64,000 bases of DNA from Cryptomeria japonica. Taxonomy: Eukaryota; Streptophyta; Pinopsida; Cupressales; Cupressaceae. Location of the stretch: assembly GCF_030272615.1 (NCBI RefSeq), contig NC_081406.1:117808847-117872846 (forward strand), read 5' to 3'. Made by a program: the position numbers and the translations under genes. A model generated the notes under the pieces. It did not search any database, was not told where the DNA came from, and saw only the letters and a list, made by a program, of their open reading frames with translations. Below, piece by piece: positions 46,246 to 57,966 of this stretch (position 1 is its first letter; each line of letters starts with the position of its first letter).

Positions 46246-48870
46246 CTACTTGCCTCTATTCTTCTCTTGTGATAGGTATTTTGCTTGCAAGTGTTCTTGG
46301 GATCTCTGAAGTTGTATTTCTTAACTGATTCATGGTATCAAAGCTCACATCTGCTGCTGCTTGTTCTTGATTTTTCAGAAGATTTTTTTGGAGCTTTGAA
46401 GGTTTCAGATTTAAGAGTGTTTTCTATTGGATATGGGGGTAGCCTTTTTTGGGGGGATTTTGGGCTCAAAACGGACCACACGGTTGTGCTTAGAGTGCCC
46501 AAAAATTCTTATTTCCATATATAATTTGTTCAACTTGGACAAAGTTGACTTCTGGGGCAATTTTTTTTTCTTAGAGTCGTGCAGCGCCCTTTTGCACGTG
46601 GATCAAGGCAGATGTTGCAAAAAAAAAAAATTTTAAATTGTGTATTCTTATTTTTTTGTTTATTTTTTTCCAAAAAAAAAATTATTTAAAAAAAGGGGCA
46701 TATCAAAACTTTTTATGAAAAAGTTAAAAAAAAAAAAAAAAGATTTGTGAGGGGGGGTGTAGCCTCTGCATCGATGGTACCACCGCGCAGGGTACTAATA
46801 GTACCCGGAAGTACTGTTAGCCCTGCATGGGTGGTCCCGTTGGTGCTACCACCCCCGTCGATGCCTTCCTTCCCGTCGGGTGACAACCACCACCATCATC
46901 TCCTGCCTGCCGCCATCGGCCCTTGCCACCTCCATGCATCCGGTCGCCCGAGCTTGCCGTCACTGCCACCCCTTTTCCTATGATTGCCGAATTTTTTCGG
47001 TAGCCTGCATCTTTTTCTGGCAGAAGAAATTTTTTTCGGAAGGGTTTTTTTTCTAGGAAATAGGGGAATATTCTTGGAATATTTTGTTGATGTCATCAGT
47101 ATGGATGGTTAAATACGACCCCTTTTAACCTCTTTGTGCCCTAAAAGAGGGTTTTTTTTGTTTTAGCCATAACTTGGGCATACGATATCATTTTTTGGCA
47201 AACAAGATATCCTTGGAAAGTTGGTTTGGTTTACTTTCTAGATTTGTGGGTTTCATTACCTTGTTTTTCTACTGGTACATTTTACAGCCATTTGAATTTA
47301 GAGGTGCTATTTTTAGTCTCGAGCTCATAACTTTTCACCAGTTTCTTCATTTTTCTCAATTCCAGTTGTATCGGGATAATGTTTCAGAGCTCTTCACAAC
47401 CATCCATGCACTTTTTCCAGATTTTACTCTAGGTACATTTTATTTAGTTTTTTGTGTTTTCACACTCTTGTGAATTACTTGGCCATTTGAGCTCCTAGAA
47501 ACTTCTCATTTGGGTGGGATGACTTGTTGTTGGCTGTTCTTTATGTATTTCCAGTCTTGTGTCTTTTTTTGACATTCTGATCCTTCATTGTAAGCATTTT
47601 ATTTTTTGCAAACACATTGAGATAAAGTGCCACTATGCCTTGCATGCTTGGGATCTTGCACATCTTGTGCCTTATTGTACTTGCACTTCATTATAAACTG
47701 CCATGGAGGGGTTTAATATTTTCCTTTGTTTGTCATCTACCTTTGTCACATGAGTGTTCCTTCCACAATATTTGCCTCATGATGTGTATCAAGTGAGTGT
47801 TCCTTCCACGACACTAGCCTTTAAATGTGTGTGTACTTTTGATTGGCATTCAGTTTCAGTGTACCTATCACCTCTCTCTTCTCAGCATTATGGGGGATTT
47901 CACCTGTTGGCTGTTGGTTCTAATGCTTCCTTGGTCTGTTGGAGTGAGCTATGTATTCAGTATTTGTTCCTATGTACTAGATGGATGCAGTGCCTAGTTA
48001 CCTATGCATTTCGGTGGGATGGATCATTTACCATATGGACACTCTTTCATTCATGGTTTTGGAGGTAACCTTGATCAGCTTTTCAGACTTTGGTGTTTCT
48101 TGCCATCTGTATTTTCGAGTTCAGTTGTTTGGCTTTGTTTGTCATCTGATTCAAGTAGTGTTATTTGAGGGCACTCATGCAGATTACAGTCTTTTCTACC
48201 TGATCATCTTCTATTTCAGTGGATGTTTTTCAGATCGATAATTATTCTTCGACAGTGTTTGCAACTTCATGCTTCAGTGTCTTCATGTTCATCCTTTGTT
48301 CTTTTTTTCTAGAACATTCTCTTGTTTGGAGGCTTCTTCAGTCCTTCACTAGCCTTCATCTCTTTTTGGCGTAGAGTTTTTTTCCATGAGGTTTTCTCTA
48401 TTTCTCTACTTTACAGAGATCTTTTTTACTTGGGTACCTCATCAGGCCTAGTTGTCAGGACCCATTGTTACTACTTTCATGCATTTTGTTTACATGCATT
48501 TTTAGTCCTTAGTTGGTCTTATCTACTCCCTACATTCATCTTAAGGGGGGGTGTTAGAGTTATCATGTTGTGGCTAATAATTATCTATTTAATTATTAGT
48601 CTATCATACTCTACGCTTAAACTAAACTTATGCATTTAATAATATTGTAGGTATTTAATAATTAATTATTAAATACACATTATCCCTTTAGGGTTGCATA
48701 TTCTCCTTTTATAAGGATTGTATTGTACTTTTTATTTCATTCCCTCTCTGAATGATAATCTTTTACTTTAGAGCCATTATTACTTTTTTACCTCCATTCT
48801 TCTCTTGTGATAGGTATTTTGCTTGCAGGTGTTCTTGGGATCTCTAAAGTTGTATTTCTCAACTTCTTCA
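46236..48870 (+). mobile_element. Non-coding LTR retroelement (LARD-like)
   Basis: 3' LTR at 48,552-48,870 (TGTTAGAGTT...AACTTCTTCA) preceded by a strong purine tract TTAAGGGGGGG. The end of a matching 5' LTR (about 97 bp) lies at about 46,236-46,332, directly followed by primer site TGGTATCAAAGCTC (46,333-46,346). The interior (2.2 kb) is T-rich and has no gag or pol motif; it includes a GC-rich block at 46,750-46,980 with codon-like periodic CCACC/GTACC strings. The frames at 46,747-48,639 show no recognisable domain. The 5' LTR is truncated at its U3 side, so target duplication cannot be checked. Confidence 0.75.
48552..48870 (+). repeat. 3' LTR of the LARD-like element
   Basis: 319 bp with TG...CA ends. 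Its last ~97 bp match 46,236-46,332 closely (shared TTCTTCTCTTGTGATAGG and GTGTTCTTGGGATCTCT). Confidence 0.8.
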
Positions 48871-48984
48871 TATACGTTTGGAACATATGACTTAAATCAC
48901 ACACATTAAGGTTTGACTTGTAGGCTCAAAAGTCTTAAATACTCTAGACTTAATATGTTGCTTAGTGTGTGTGGTTTAAGGCTA

Positions 48985-49065
48985 GTCGTAAAGTTTGAAG
49001 AGTGTTTCAAAATATGAGAATGATGAGTTTGTTAATTGTTTAGATTTAATATTACATTCACCATT
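48985..49065. repeat. Orphan copy of the unit B promoter-proximal flank
   Basis: TTTGAAGAGTGTTTCAAAATATGAGAATGATG, TTTGTTAATTGTTTAGAT (shown in parts here) matches 21,755-21,815, which lies just upstream of the unit B start codon region. Together with 45,830-46,245 it suggests a third B-type module whose gene is gone. Confidence 0.4.
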
Positions 49066-50120
49066 GGGAGACTTTGTGCTCATCTTGATAAAAATTTCAT
49101 AAAGTAACAAATAATTTATTAGGAAAGTGATAAATACATCTCTAGATAGGTAATTAATAAGGTTTGAAGCATTTTAACGTTTGAATAATTATGATGTTTG
49201 CTGGCTCATCTTTTTCATGATTAAGAGATCATTAGTTCTTGAGCATAGGTAGATTACTATGGCAACGATTATGTTTAAATAAAAAAATTTGTATATATTA
49301 CTTAGTAGTGAGTATATTAGAAATATTGAAATGGTACCATAGTATGAAAAATATTTTTATTTCTTGATGACTTTTTACATGTGGTTTTTTATTTTTCCTG
49401 TTGATTAGTTCTAAGAATAGTAGTCATAAATTAATTTTTGATTGGTTTTAATTATTATTTTTAGTTCTTGTCAATGACTAGTCATTATTTTGGAAGTTTT
49501 GTGATAATTCTATAATAAAAAATGTATATTTAGTTGTTTTACTATTGCAATATATTTGTGATGGATAAAATATAAAGTGAGGTGACAATTAAAAAGTTAA
49601 TTAATGTATTTAATGACATTATGTGAGTTGCAATTTAATTTTAAGTCAACTTAGTAATATTGTGAAGGACTCTTTATTAGTAATATTGTGAAGGACCTTT
49701 TGTGATCTTATCTCGCTGTTACATTCCACATTCCATGGGTGATCCACCTCTTGTGGAATATTATATTATTTCTCCTACCTACCCCTAATTTTTCTTACCT
49801 ACCCTTGTTTCTCATTGAGCCACATGTCATGATTGTGTGGTCACATATCCATTTGGCCTTGCCTATATATGCAGGCCTATATTGATTGTATTGGTTAATC
49901 TAGTTGATCATTTGTATATTGATGAGAATATAGTTTGTTCTTGTCATACTTTTGTCTCTCTTTTGTGCTTTTCATTATGCCCTTGATCTTGGAAAAATCT
50001 CACCGGGAGCCTCCCACAAAAAGCCCATGTATCATGTTGAAGTGGATCATCAAGTCTTTGTCTTCGTGCAAGTGTTCTATCCAAAGTTTTACAATTTATG
50101 TTAAAATCAACACAAGTTTG
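49066..50120. other. AT-rich intergenic DNA
   Basis: No gene recognised. A short tandem duplication (AGTAATATTGTGAAGGAC twice) lies near 49,650-49,700. Confidence 0.45.
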
Positions 50121-50940
50121 TTAGATTTGATGAGCTTTCCTCAATTGATGGATTACTAAGGAGGTTGTAATCACTCTTCGAGTGGCTCTCTTATCTCTTT
50201 CCTTAGTATTTTTTCCAATAATGAATTTCTCTCCATCTTCTTGTTCATAAAAATCTTCAATTTGGTTAGCAATGGTATCATATTCATCATCTTTAGCAAT
50301 TGAACAAAAAGTTGTCATTGCTCGGTCAATTATATCTTATTGCTAAAATTTTGGTCAAAAATTTGTGTAGCGCACAATCGAATGGTTCTTGTTGACCTCT
50401 TACCTTCAAGATTTATAGTAATGTTCTAATCAATTTCAAGTAACCATTTTGGGGTATTTGAAGGTATTGGATTTGGAATTTTTATTTCATCCATAAGAGG
50501 GTCTTCATTTCTGAAGTAATTAGGTGTTATATATTGTTCACTTGGTTGAGCAATTCCACCTTCAATGTCAAAGTTTTCCACTTTTTCACCTCCAATGTCA
50601 AAATTTTCCACATGTTCACCTCCTATGTCAAAATTCTCTACATTTTCACCTCTAATGTCAAAAAATTTCATATTTAGACCAAAATATGGACACCTTCATT
50701 GTCAACTCCCAAATTTTCACTTTTCATTCTCACATCATGTTGAGCATTTTCATTATCACTTTCAACATGTTCAACATTTTCAAATTCAATTTCCTCTTCA
50801 CTTGAAGTAACATTAGCAATATTTAACATACCTTGTCTTCTCCTCCTATGACCTTCTCTATCGTTTTCTCTATACACTTCAATTTGGTCATTTGAAATCT
50901 TTCTTTTGCGTTTAGACATCCGACAACTACTACACCCCAT
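50121..50940 (-). pseudogene. Unidentified reading frame with acidic region and decapeptide repeats
   Basis: Three minus-strand pieces follow one another: 50,940-50,674 (MGCSSCRMSKRKRKISNDQI, then a basic stretch HRRRRQG and an acidic tail SSEEEIEFENVEHVESDNEN), 50,671-50,426 (FDIRGENVENFDIGGEHVEN and further repeats, ending PSNTPKWLLEID) and 50,318-50,121 (KDDEYDTIANQIEDFYEQED). The basic N-terminus followed by acidic sequence could suit a nuclear protein. The middle piece carries four 30 bp tandem repeats. A stop separates the first two pieces. No known domain was recognised; it could be a retroelement or DNA-transposon accessory frame or a decayed host gene. Confidence 0.4.
50557..50676 (-). 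repeat. 30 bp tandem repeat, four units, in frame
   Basis: Units start at 50,557, 50,587, 50,617 and 50,647, each CACC(T)...ATGTCAAA...TTCCAC on the plus strand, encoding about GGE(H/K)VENFDI on the minus strand. The unit length is exactly ten codons, so repeat number can change without shifting frame. Confidence 0.85.
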
Positions 50941-51129
50941 TTACCTCCACACAAATGCTTCTAAATGATTGACAATGTAAGATTTGACTTTAAGAATCTC
51001 TCAAAAGTACAAATTTGTCTCAACTTGTCTAAAACCAGTGATTGTCGACAGAAATCAGAATGTGAAGAATGTGAGCCATTGGAATCCATAAAATGGCCCA
51101 CAAGGCTCTTTTTTATTTACAAAAATAGG

Positions 51130-51167
51130 ATATCTGATATAATTGGATATCCAATTATATCAGATAT
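51130..51167. repeat. Perfect 38 bp palindrome
   Basis: Left half ATATCTGATATAATTGGAT is the exact reverse complement of the right half, with no spacer. A related 14 bp palindrome (ATCGGATATCCGAT) lies at about 51,257-51,275. No transposon is visible around them. Confidence 0.9.
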
Positions 51168-51303
51168 ATGATTTTAATGCATGAATTTGGGGTCCCAAAA
51201 ATAATTTCCATTGCCACCCTTTTTTTACTTTTGCCACATTAATGGCACTGGTAGAAATCGGATATCCGATTATATCAAATATTAGATTTGAGTACTCATA
51301 TTT

Positions 51304-51600
51304 TAGAGAGAGAGAGATTAGGGGAGAGAGGGGGGATGGGGTAGGGGGAGAGAGAGAATAGGAGACAAAGAGAGAGATTAGGGGAGAGGGAGAGAGAGAG
51401 ATTAGGGTGGGAGACAGAGAGAGTGATTAGGGGAGATAAAGAGAGAGAGAGATTAGGGAAAAGGGGGAGAGAGAAAGATTAGGGGAGAGGGGGAGAAACA
51501 AAGAGATTAGAGGAGAGAGGGGCAAGGCGGGGAGGGATAGAGAGAGAGAGAGACAGAGAGAGAGAGAGAGACAGAGAGACAGAGAGAGAGACCAGGGGAG
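51304..51600. repeat. GA-rich microsatellite
   Basis: About 300 bp of purine-only sequence built from GA runs and the recurrent unit AGAGATTAGGGGAGA. Strong strand asymmetry (no C or T runs). Confidence 0.9.
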
Positions 51601-54479
51601 AGGTAATATTATTTTATTTTGTTGATTTACATGATCTTAGGTATCTCTATTGGTGTATGGTGAATATTTCATTGTAGGAATTAGATTGTTTGTGGTTGAA
51701 TCTTTAAGGTTTTACAATAGTTTATCATCATCATTTTTCACCTCACACACTATGATGGTAGTCTTAGCTTTGGAGATAAATTTTTATAAAGGTAGTCTTA
51801 ACATCTAATGTTACTAAGTGTCACTTGATAAAAATGGGTCTCAAATTTTAGTAAGACATGTTATGTTCCTACACAAACAAGATTAATTATAAAGTCACTC
51901 AACCATTGATTTGCTATGCAACTATACTAAGAGTCAATTAAAAAATATCAATATATTATATTTGAATATAAATCAAATTAAGTCTAGATTGAGCCTAATA
52001 TTCTATATAATACCATTAATAATGGATATAAACAATAGTTCCCAATATATCTTAACAAAGATGCAAACCTAAAAATAGATCTCAAACATGCAAAGACTTA
52101 TTATTCTAAGTTACATCAATTGATAATAAGGTTACACTCATTGACTATAAATTAAAAACATACATTATATAGTAATTAGAAGCAACTATAAATATGAAAT
52201 GAAGGAAATGTAAGCCAAAGATAATGGGTGACTAGTATAATATAAGATTGCATTTAAAAATTTTGTGACAAGTATATATTATAATATTAGTGGTATATAG
52301 CATATTGGATTTACATTGGAGTAGATTATTCATAATGTTGTGATAAATAGAAAGTTGGAAAAATTATAGTTCAATATGGGCTTTGTAGATTTTTTTTTTA
52401 ATAGGAATGTAGACAAGATCTAGTAGAAAAATGATGTATTTGTGTCAAGCCATTGAGTAAAGTATGTGCGATTGATTTAAACACATGCATTTGATTGCAT
52501 GAATTTCAAATATTAAGGTAGAGGATGCAAGATAAAGGAATGAATAAATGAATGATTTTGATGGATTTTGAAATGTTTGAATTATGGTCACAAGTTTGAA
52601 TGCATTTATGCATACTTGTCTATTGTTACCCTTTCAAATTATTTTGATATTTTGTCAAGGAATCTTATAAATTTGATGCAATGTTTGAAGACATTCATTG
52701 TCGAAGTGATTGATTATTGGATAAATATGAACAAAACATGTTATGTTCACGAGGTGAAATGGGACATTGAATTTGGTTTCACTCTTTTAAGATAGAAACT
52801 AGGTATGTGCAGGATCATCAGGGGCCAAAAAGTGACGAATTTCTGACTAAAATCTGATTGATAGGTTGATTGGAAAATATCTATAACTTTCAAATGTTAT
52901 CACATTTTTTGAATTTGAAACATGTGCCACATTATATGCTTCATATATTATAGGATTAAGAAAAAAAATTGAATTTCATAAATTTTTGACCAAGTTATGG
53001 TGGTCAGACATACGAGTTTTTTATATTTTTAAAAACCTGTAGTAAAAAAATCATAATGAATTATTTATATAAAAAAAAAACTACAAAAGAATACGTGTCA
53101 CATCCAAAAATGAGTCTTCTACTTAAATCTATAATCTTATAAAAAAATATTATGATTTGATTGTGATTAGGGTGGTCAGACAGACACTCACTTCTTATCC
53201 TTTTCCCGAAATTTTAGAACTACTAAATTGAAATTTCAAATTTTCATCAAATAAATTTTCTTTTTTTAGAAAAAAAATAGTAGCTTAGAAACTACATTCA
53301 ATTTTATATAGATTTTATTCTTACATATTTTTTAAATAATATTGGTAATTTATTCAAATTTTTACGTCAAGTTGCCCAACTCTATTTTCTGATTTTCATT
53401 GCTACTTAAAGGCCCGTTTGGTTCACCATGTTCCTACACATACCCAACTATTTAAGTGTTTGAGCCAATAAATATACAACTCTTTTATATTTACATATAT
53501 ATTTGGAAGAATTATTATGTACATATTTTTCGTATAGCGACTTTATATCAGATTATGAACTCTTATATCTTCTAACAAAGAATATATATAATTTAACTAA
53601 GTTTACAATTATTCACCATGAGATTTATTTATGTCAACTCTCTACCATTGATTTTTAATAAAATATTTACCATTAAATAAATATTTGAAAAAAAAACGTT
53701 AATTACATCGTTTGACTACAAATTGTGATCTTTACTCATTCTTTTATCTATAATAATCATTTTTCTTATTTTTAACCAAAAGATAAATATATTAAATAAA
53801 ATATCAAAATGACTTATTTTATGAAAAAATGGTGCATAAAATAATTTAAGGTCGAAAAATCCTATAAATTTTTTTGTTTAAAAGTAAAATCATAAAAAAT
53901 ACAATAGCACATGTGAAAGGTAACGTCATTTAAAGATTCTAGGATAAAAAATTCAAGAAGAAACACTCAAACATACATATAAATTGATTTGCCATTTTTT
54001 AAGGGTTTCATATAAATTGTAATTTATTAGTATTATGAGAATCATTTGAATCTAATTTTTCTATTGGGTCATGAGTTTTATGCCATCTTTTTAACAATGC
54101 TAACACCGTTTCTTGTATTTTTTACAATATTGTCTATCTAATTGTAGTAGATAAAAAATACACCAAAATGATAAAAGAAAAGTATCAATCAGTAGGCCTA
54201 CCTTAATACTCAAGAAAATCTGCTCGCTTCAACGCAAATTTCACCAATGCCCAACAACACTACCTCCTCTGGCCTAATCTAAAATATTTCTAAGTTAAAA
54301 TGAGTTAAAAAAATGATCTCTTATAAGAACATATAGACCAAAACATTAGTGGAAAAAAATGGTAGTTGGTAAGAGCATTTTGTTATTTTTTTGTTGGCAA
54401 GCAAAGGAGAAATTAAAAAAAATGATTTTTGTTGGTGGACAAAGCAGTTTAGTCGATTTTTATTAATTATTTATTAAAA
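51601..54479. other. AT-rich intergenic DNA
   Basis: No gene, terminal repeat or RNA gene recognised. A GGTGGTCAGACA motif occurs twice near 53,000-53,180 in loosely similar surroundings, which may be an old duplication. Confidence 0.45.
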
Positions 54480-54812
54480 AAAAGTTAAAAAGGGTAGGTG
54501 GGGTCCTCCTAGCCTCGCGAGCCCTTAGGCCCCCCTCCCCAAATCCCCTGGTCTACTACACTACTACCACAGTAGTGCAGAGGATTTGGGGAGGGGTGCT
54601 TGTGGGCTTGTGAGGCTATGGGGACCCCTCTGAACCCTCTTTTTTTATGTTAAAAAATCCTTAAAAAATATCAACCCCGCCTTCAGTCAAAATGAGCAAA
54701 ACATGGGCATGGGCAAAATGTTGACCGATTTTTTTCTTTCCCGAGGCATCGTACAAGACAACAAGTGTGTAGGTTAGAGAGTAAGAGGATGGTAGTGGAT
54801 TGCTACAGATCT
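54480..54812. repeat. GC-rich hairpin repeat, copy 2 (inverted relative to copy 1)
   Basis: Reverse-complement homologue of 918-1,270. The hairpin here is better preserved: left arm 54,499-54,548 (GGGGTCCTCCTAGCCTCGCG...CCCCAAATCCCC), right arm about 54,581-54,628 (GGATTTGGGGAGGGG...GGCTATGGGGACCCC), tip CACTACTACCACAGTAGTG. Outside the hairpin, CAAAACATGGGCATGGGCAA and CATCGTACAAGACAAC match copy 1. Confidence 0.65.
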
Positions 54813-54929
54813 TAGACACTGCTATAGGCTATAGGGGGTGATTTGCTACTGGGATAGCCAGTGTTGTTGGTCCTAGGGAAACCTTTTTGAAGTATTATTG
54901 GAGGATGTAAGTTATTAGTCCATGCATTA

Positions 54930-55680
54930 TCTAAGGTAGAGATTAGTGTTTTTAGGCTCCATTATTAGTAGTTAATAGTTGTTCGTCATGGCCAAGCCTC
55001 CTATAGTAAGAACACTTGACTTTCTCCTTCCTAGGTTGTTCACCTTTTGATGAAGAGGTCTAGTTATCTACTTTTGAAGTAACATTTTTTTATCTTTCTT
55101 CTTCTCTGCTTGGTTCTTTTGTTTCTTATCTTTCTTACTAGACCCTTTCTACTCTTTTGTTCCTTGATTTACAACTAAGGCATGTGATTTACAACTAAGG
55201 CATGTGACTTATAGGGTTTGATTGCATATAATTGAACTAATTTGTCCTTCTCCCTAGTGAGTTTTGTAGAAAAATCATTTAGGGAAGGGATTTTGAATGT
55301 GGAACCTAGGGCACATTTTGTAGCATAAAATGTAGCAACAAGCACTGAATGGTTAGGGCCAATATTAGAAAGAATACTTAAGATCACTTTCTTATCATCT
55401 ATCTTGACTCCACATTATTCCAAATGTAATCTTACAAATCTAAGTTTTGTGAAGAAGTCTTGTATATTGTCAAAATTGGTTAGACATAAAGACTATAGGT
55501 TTATTCTCCAACTGATGACCTCTTAACTCATCTTTCTTACCAAATTGGTTCACCCTGAATTTGGTGTAGTGATAGATTTAATGTGAAAAATAAGGTTAGA
55601 GGAGATCGACATACAAAAAGTACCAAAGACTTCATCATATTTGTTAAACTATTTTAGCTTTTCTACATCATTTTAAGGTT
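54930..55680 (-). pseudogene. Copia-type gag remnant
   Basis: The clean piece 55,387-55,175 reads MILSILSNIGPNHSVLVATF, then LNDFSTKLTREKDKLVQL and KSHALVVNHMP. Flanking frames add FFTKLRFVRLHLE upstream and a Lys-rich tract (KKDKKQKNQAEKKKDKK) downstream, then a knuckle-like remnant. This resembles gag of plant LTR elements. A 21 bp tandem duplication (GATTTACAACTAAGGCATGT twice) is seen at 55,168-55,210. Which LTR it belongs to is uncertain; the minus-strand LTR at 57,357-57,966 is a candidate. Confidence 0.5.
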
Positions 55681-55739
55681 CAATTTCAAGCCCCATAATA
55701 ACATAATCATAAAAATGTTTTTTTAGATATATTTGTTCT

Positions 55740-56230
55740 AAATTACATGCAGAAAGTATCAATTATATGGAGATAATTATAAAACACAAGAATGAGAAAA
55801 CACATAAAATAATCATAGTGAAGAGATAATATTTAACGTGGTTCACCCAATCTCGGGCTACATCCACCAAACATAGAGTCCAATCTTATTATCGAATAAA
55901 TCAAAACCGATTACAACCAACAATCTTCCTGTAACTCAATACCACTGCATAATGCTACAAATTCTCTATAGAAAACCCTAACCCTTAGCCTTTTTATCAC
56001 AACTTATGTCAGTTACAAAATTAGGGTTACAACATGTCAGCCAATAGAAAAATAACACCCGACACCTTTATAAAACAATAAAAGTACTTTTGGCTACCCC
56101 TTAACCCCGCAAGGGGCGATGCCCCTTGACCCCAACTTGGGGGCACTACCCCCAAACCCCCATCGAAAAATATAGGGGTAAACCACACTGATAAAAGTAG
56201 AAAAAATTTAATCTCGGAGTCTGATTAGGC
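55740..56230 (-). repeat. LTR-like segment with GC-rich foldbacks
   Basis: AACGTGGTTCACCCAATCTC and GGGCTACATCCACC at 55,838-55,870 are typical of R/U5 parts of plant LTRs read on the minus strand. At 56,100-56,165 short perfect foldbacks occur: CAAGGGGCGATGCCCCTTG and GGGGGCACTACCCCC. No termini or target duplication could be fixed. Confidence 0.4.
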
Positions 56231-57340
56231 TCTACATAACAATAACATTACCATCTTATATTTCCATTCAAAATAATTATATGGTGTTAAATGAGGAGTT
56301 ATAGATGCATCCATGATAATAGAAAATAAAATTATAAGGGATCAGGAAAAATGCAAGAAAGAAGACACACAAGGCAATCCCTATTTCCACTAGTCTCTTA
56401 AAATCAGCCCCCCTTGAGTATACCAAGGTTGGCACTTTATAATTAGTGCATTTACAAGGCCTTTTGTCATGTTACAATTTTTTTTAGGCCTCCAATGGAA
56501 AAAAATATTTTTTTGATAATAAATAGTATGATACAAAAATTGAAAAAAATAGCCTTATTATTGTGTAATACTCCTGGATAATTTTCCAATGATTATTCAT
56601 TTTTTTTAAATGGGGTTTTGAGGTAAAAGATGTCTTGTTGAAGAGAAAAAAAATGAATTTTATACAACATGAAATATTTGATATAAAATGATATAATTTT
56701 TTGATAATACTTATGTGGATGAGAAGTGCTCATTTCCAGCTTTTTGTCAAGTACTCATTTATGAAAATCCAACACTTTAGGCATTAGTTATGCAGTTTTT
56801 AAAAATGTTGCCAAATTTGCCAACCCAAATAACTCACACCTTATTGAAGCTCAGTTCCTACAATAATTATTGACATTATACGAAAAGTAAGAGATACCTA
56901 GAAGGTTCTTTGATGCTAGGAACCAAACTAAGAAATCGATTTTCATGCAAAAGAGTAGAAGTTAGATTTTTGAAGCCAAAATGAAAAATAGCTCGAGTAA
57001 AATTTTGAATTTTTTATTCTAATTTTACTGTGTCCTCCAAACTCTGATTTTGGTGAAATAAAAGTCACTTTTGACTTTCTTAAGCCTTTTGAACACTTTG
57101 AAAATGTTGAAAAAGTCTCCAATAAAATACCAAAATGTTGTAATCATATAGATCTCACATGAATATACGTATATTTAAACTAAATTAACTAGAAGCTTTT
57201 TTTCCTTTAAATTATTTTGATTCTCTAGGTCATGCGAGAATGCAAGAGAATATCACACTTGGTTTTGAAAAACAAATTAGCTATCTAATAGTCGCAAATC
57301 TCTCTAAAAATTAAAAAAAATAATGGTCTATACCAAAAAA
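56231..57340. other. AT-rich DNA between the LTR-like segment and LTR F
   Basis: No coding sequence recognised. If LTR F belongs to an element extending left, this would be its leader and interior, but no gag motif was found in it. Confidence 0.4.
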
Positions 57341-57356
57341 CATAGTTCTGATACCG

Positions 57357-57966
57357 TGTTAGATTCCACGAGAAGCAAGAACCAAGCTAGGATCTGATGT
57401 TGGTCATAGATCACATGCAACTCCAAGCAGTAGATGATTGAAGATCAAAAATTTTGAATGACGATAAATATAAAATGAGATAAAAATAGAGACAAAGAAA
57501 AAGAATTTTGAGAATACTTTCAATACTCTCATTGAGCTATCACTGAACTAGTGAAGGTGAGAGTAGAGTGCTAATTATATAGAAAAAAAAACATGTACGT
57601 TGAAGGAGTACAGTAACTCCTATTTCCCATAAAATTGGAGGGAGGTTTTACCTATTTGGTAAAATGCCAAAACATGTGGCATAACCTCCTTACATGAAGA
57701 TAGGGAAGATGTTGTAAAAGGTGCCACATAAATCCAAAAGAGGGTGAGAAACCTAACTATGCCATAACCGACTTAGGAAATGACAAAAAGTGGCTGTGTA
57801 AGGTGGAATAACAAGACCAAAGAGGGTGTGTAGCATAACTACCCATGTGTGGGTGAGAGCGGCACATGTACTTGATGTATTTCACCACGTGTACTCATAT
57901 TAACCTCTCTTAGTAACCTAAGTAAGATTAAATAAAATGTGTAGGAAAAATAAATACCACCTAACA
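57357..57966 (-). repeat. LTR F with adjacent primer binding site
   Basis: 610 bp, minus-strand ends TGTTAGGTGG...GAATCTAACA with TGTTAG/CTAACA inverted tips. The primer site CGGTATCAGAAC follows at 57,345-57,356. A TATATAAT box lies on the minus strand near 57,570-57,580. This is the 5' LTR of a minus-strand Copia-like element whose 3' LTR was not found in the window. Confidence 0.75.

Noticed and set aside
46747-46983. Pro/His-rich frame in the GC-rich island as a possible gene
   Set aside because: It is bounded by homopolymer runs and sits at the 5' side of an LTR element; the Pro/His content follows from CCACC repeats.
47754-48639. Several 80-105 codon plus-strand frames
   Set aside because: They lie inside the non-coding LTR element, are Phe/Cys/Trp-rich from T-rich DNA, and show no gag or pol motif.
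50557-50676. CRISPR array
   Set aside because: The 30 bp units are contiguous with no spacers and encode a decapeptide in frame; the sequence is plant nuclear DNA.
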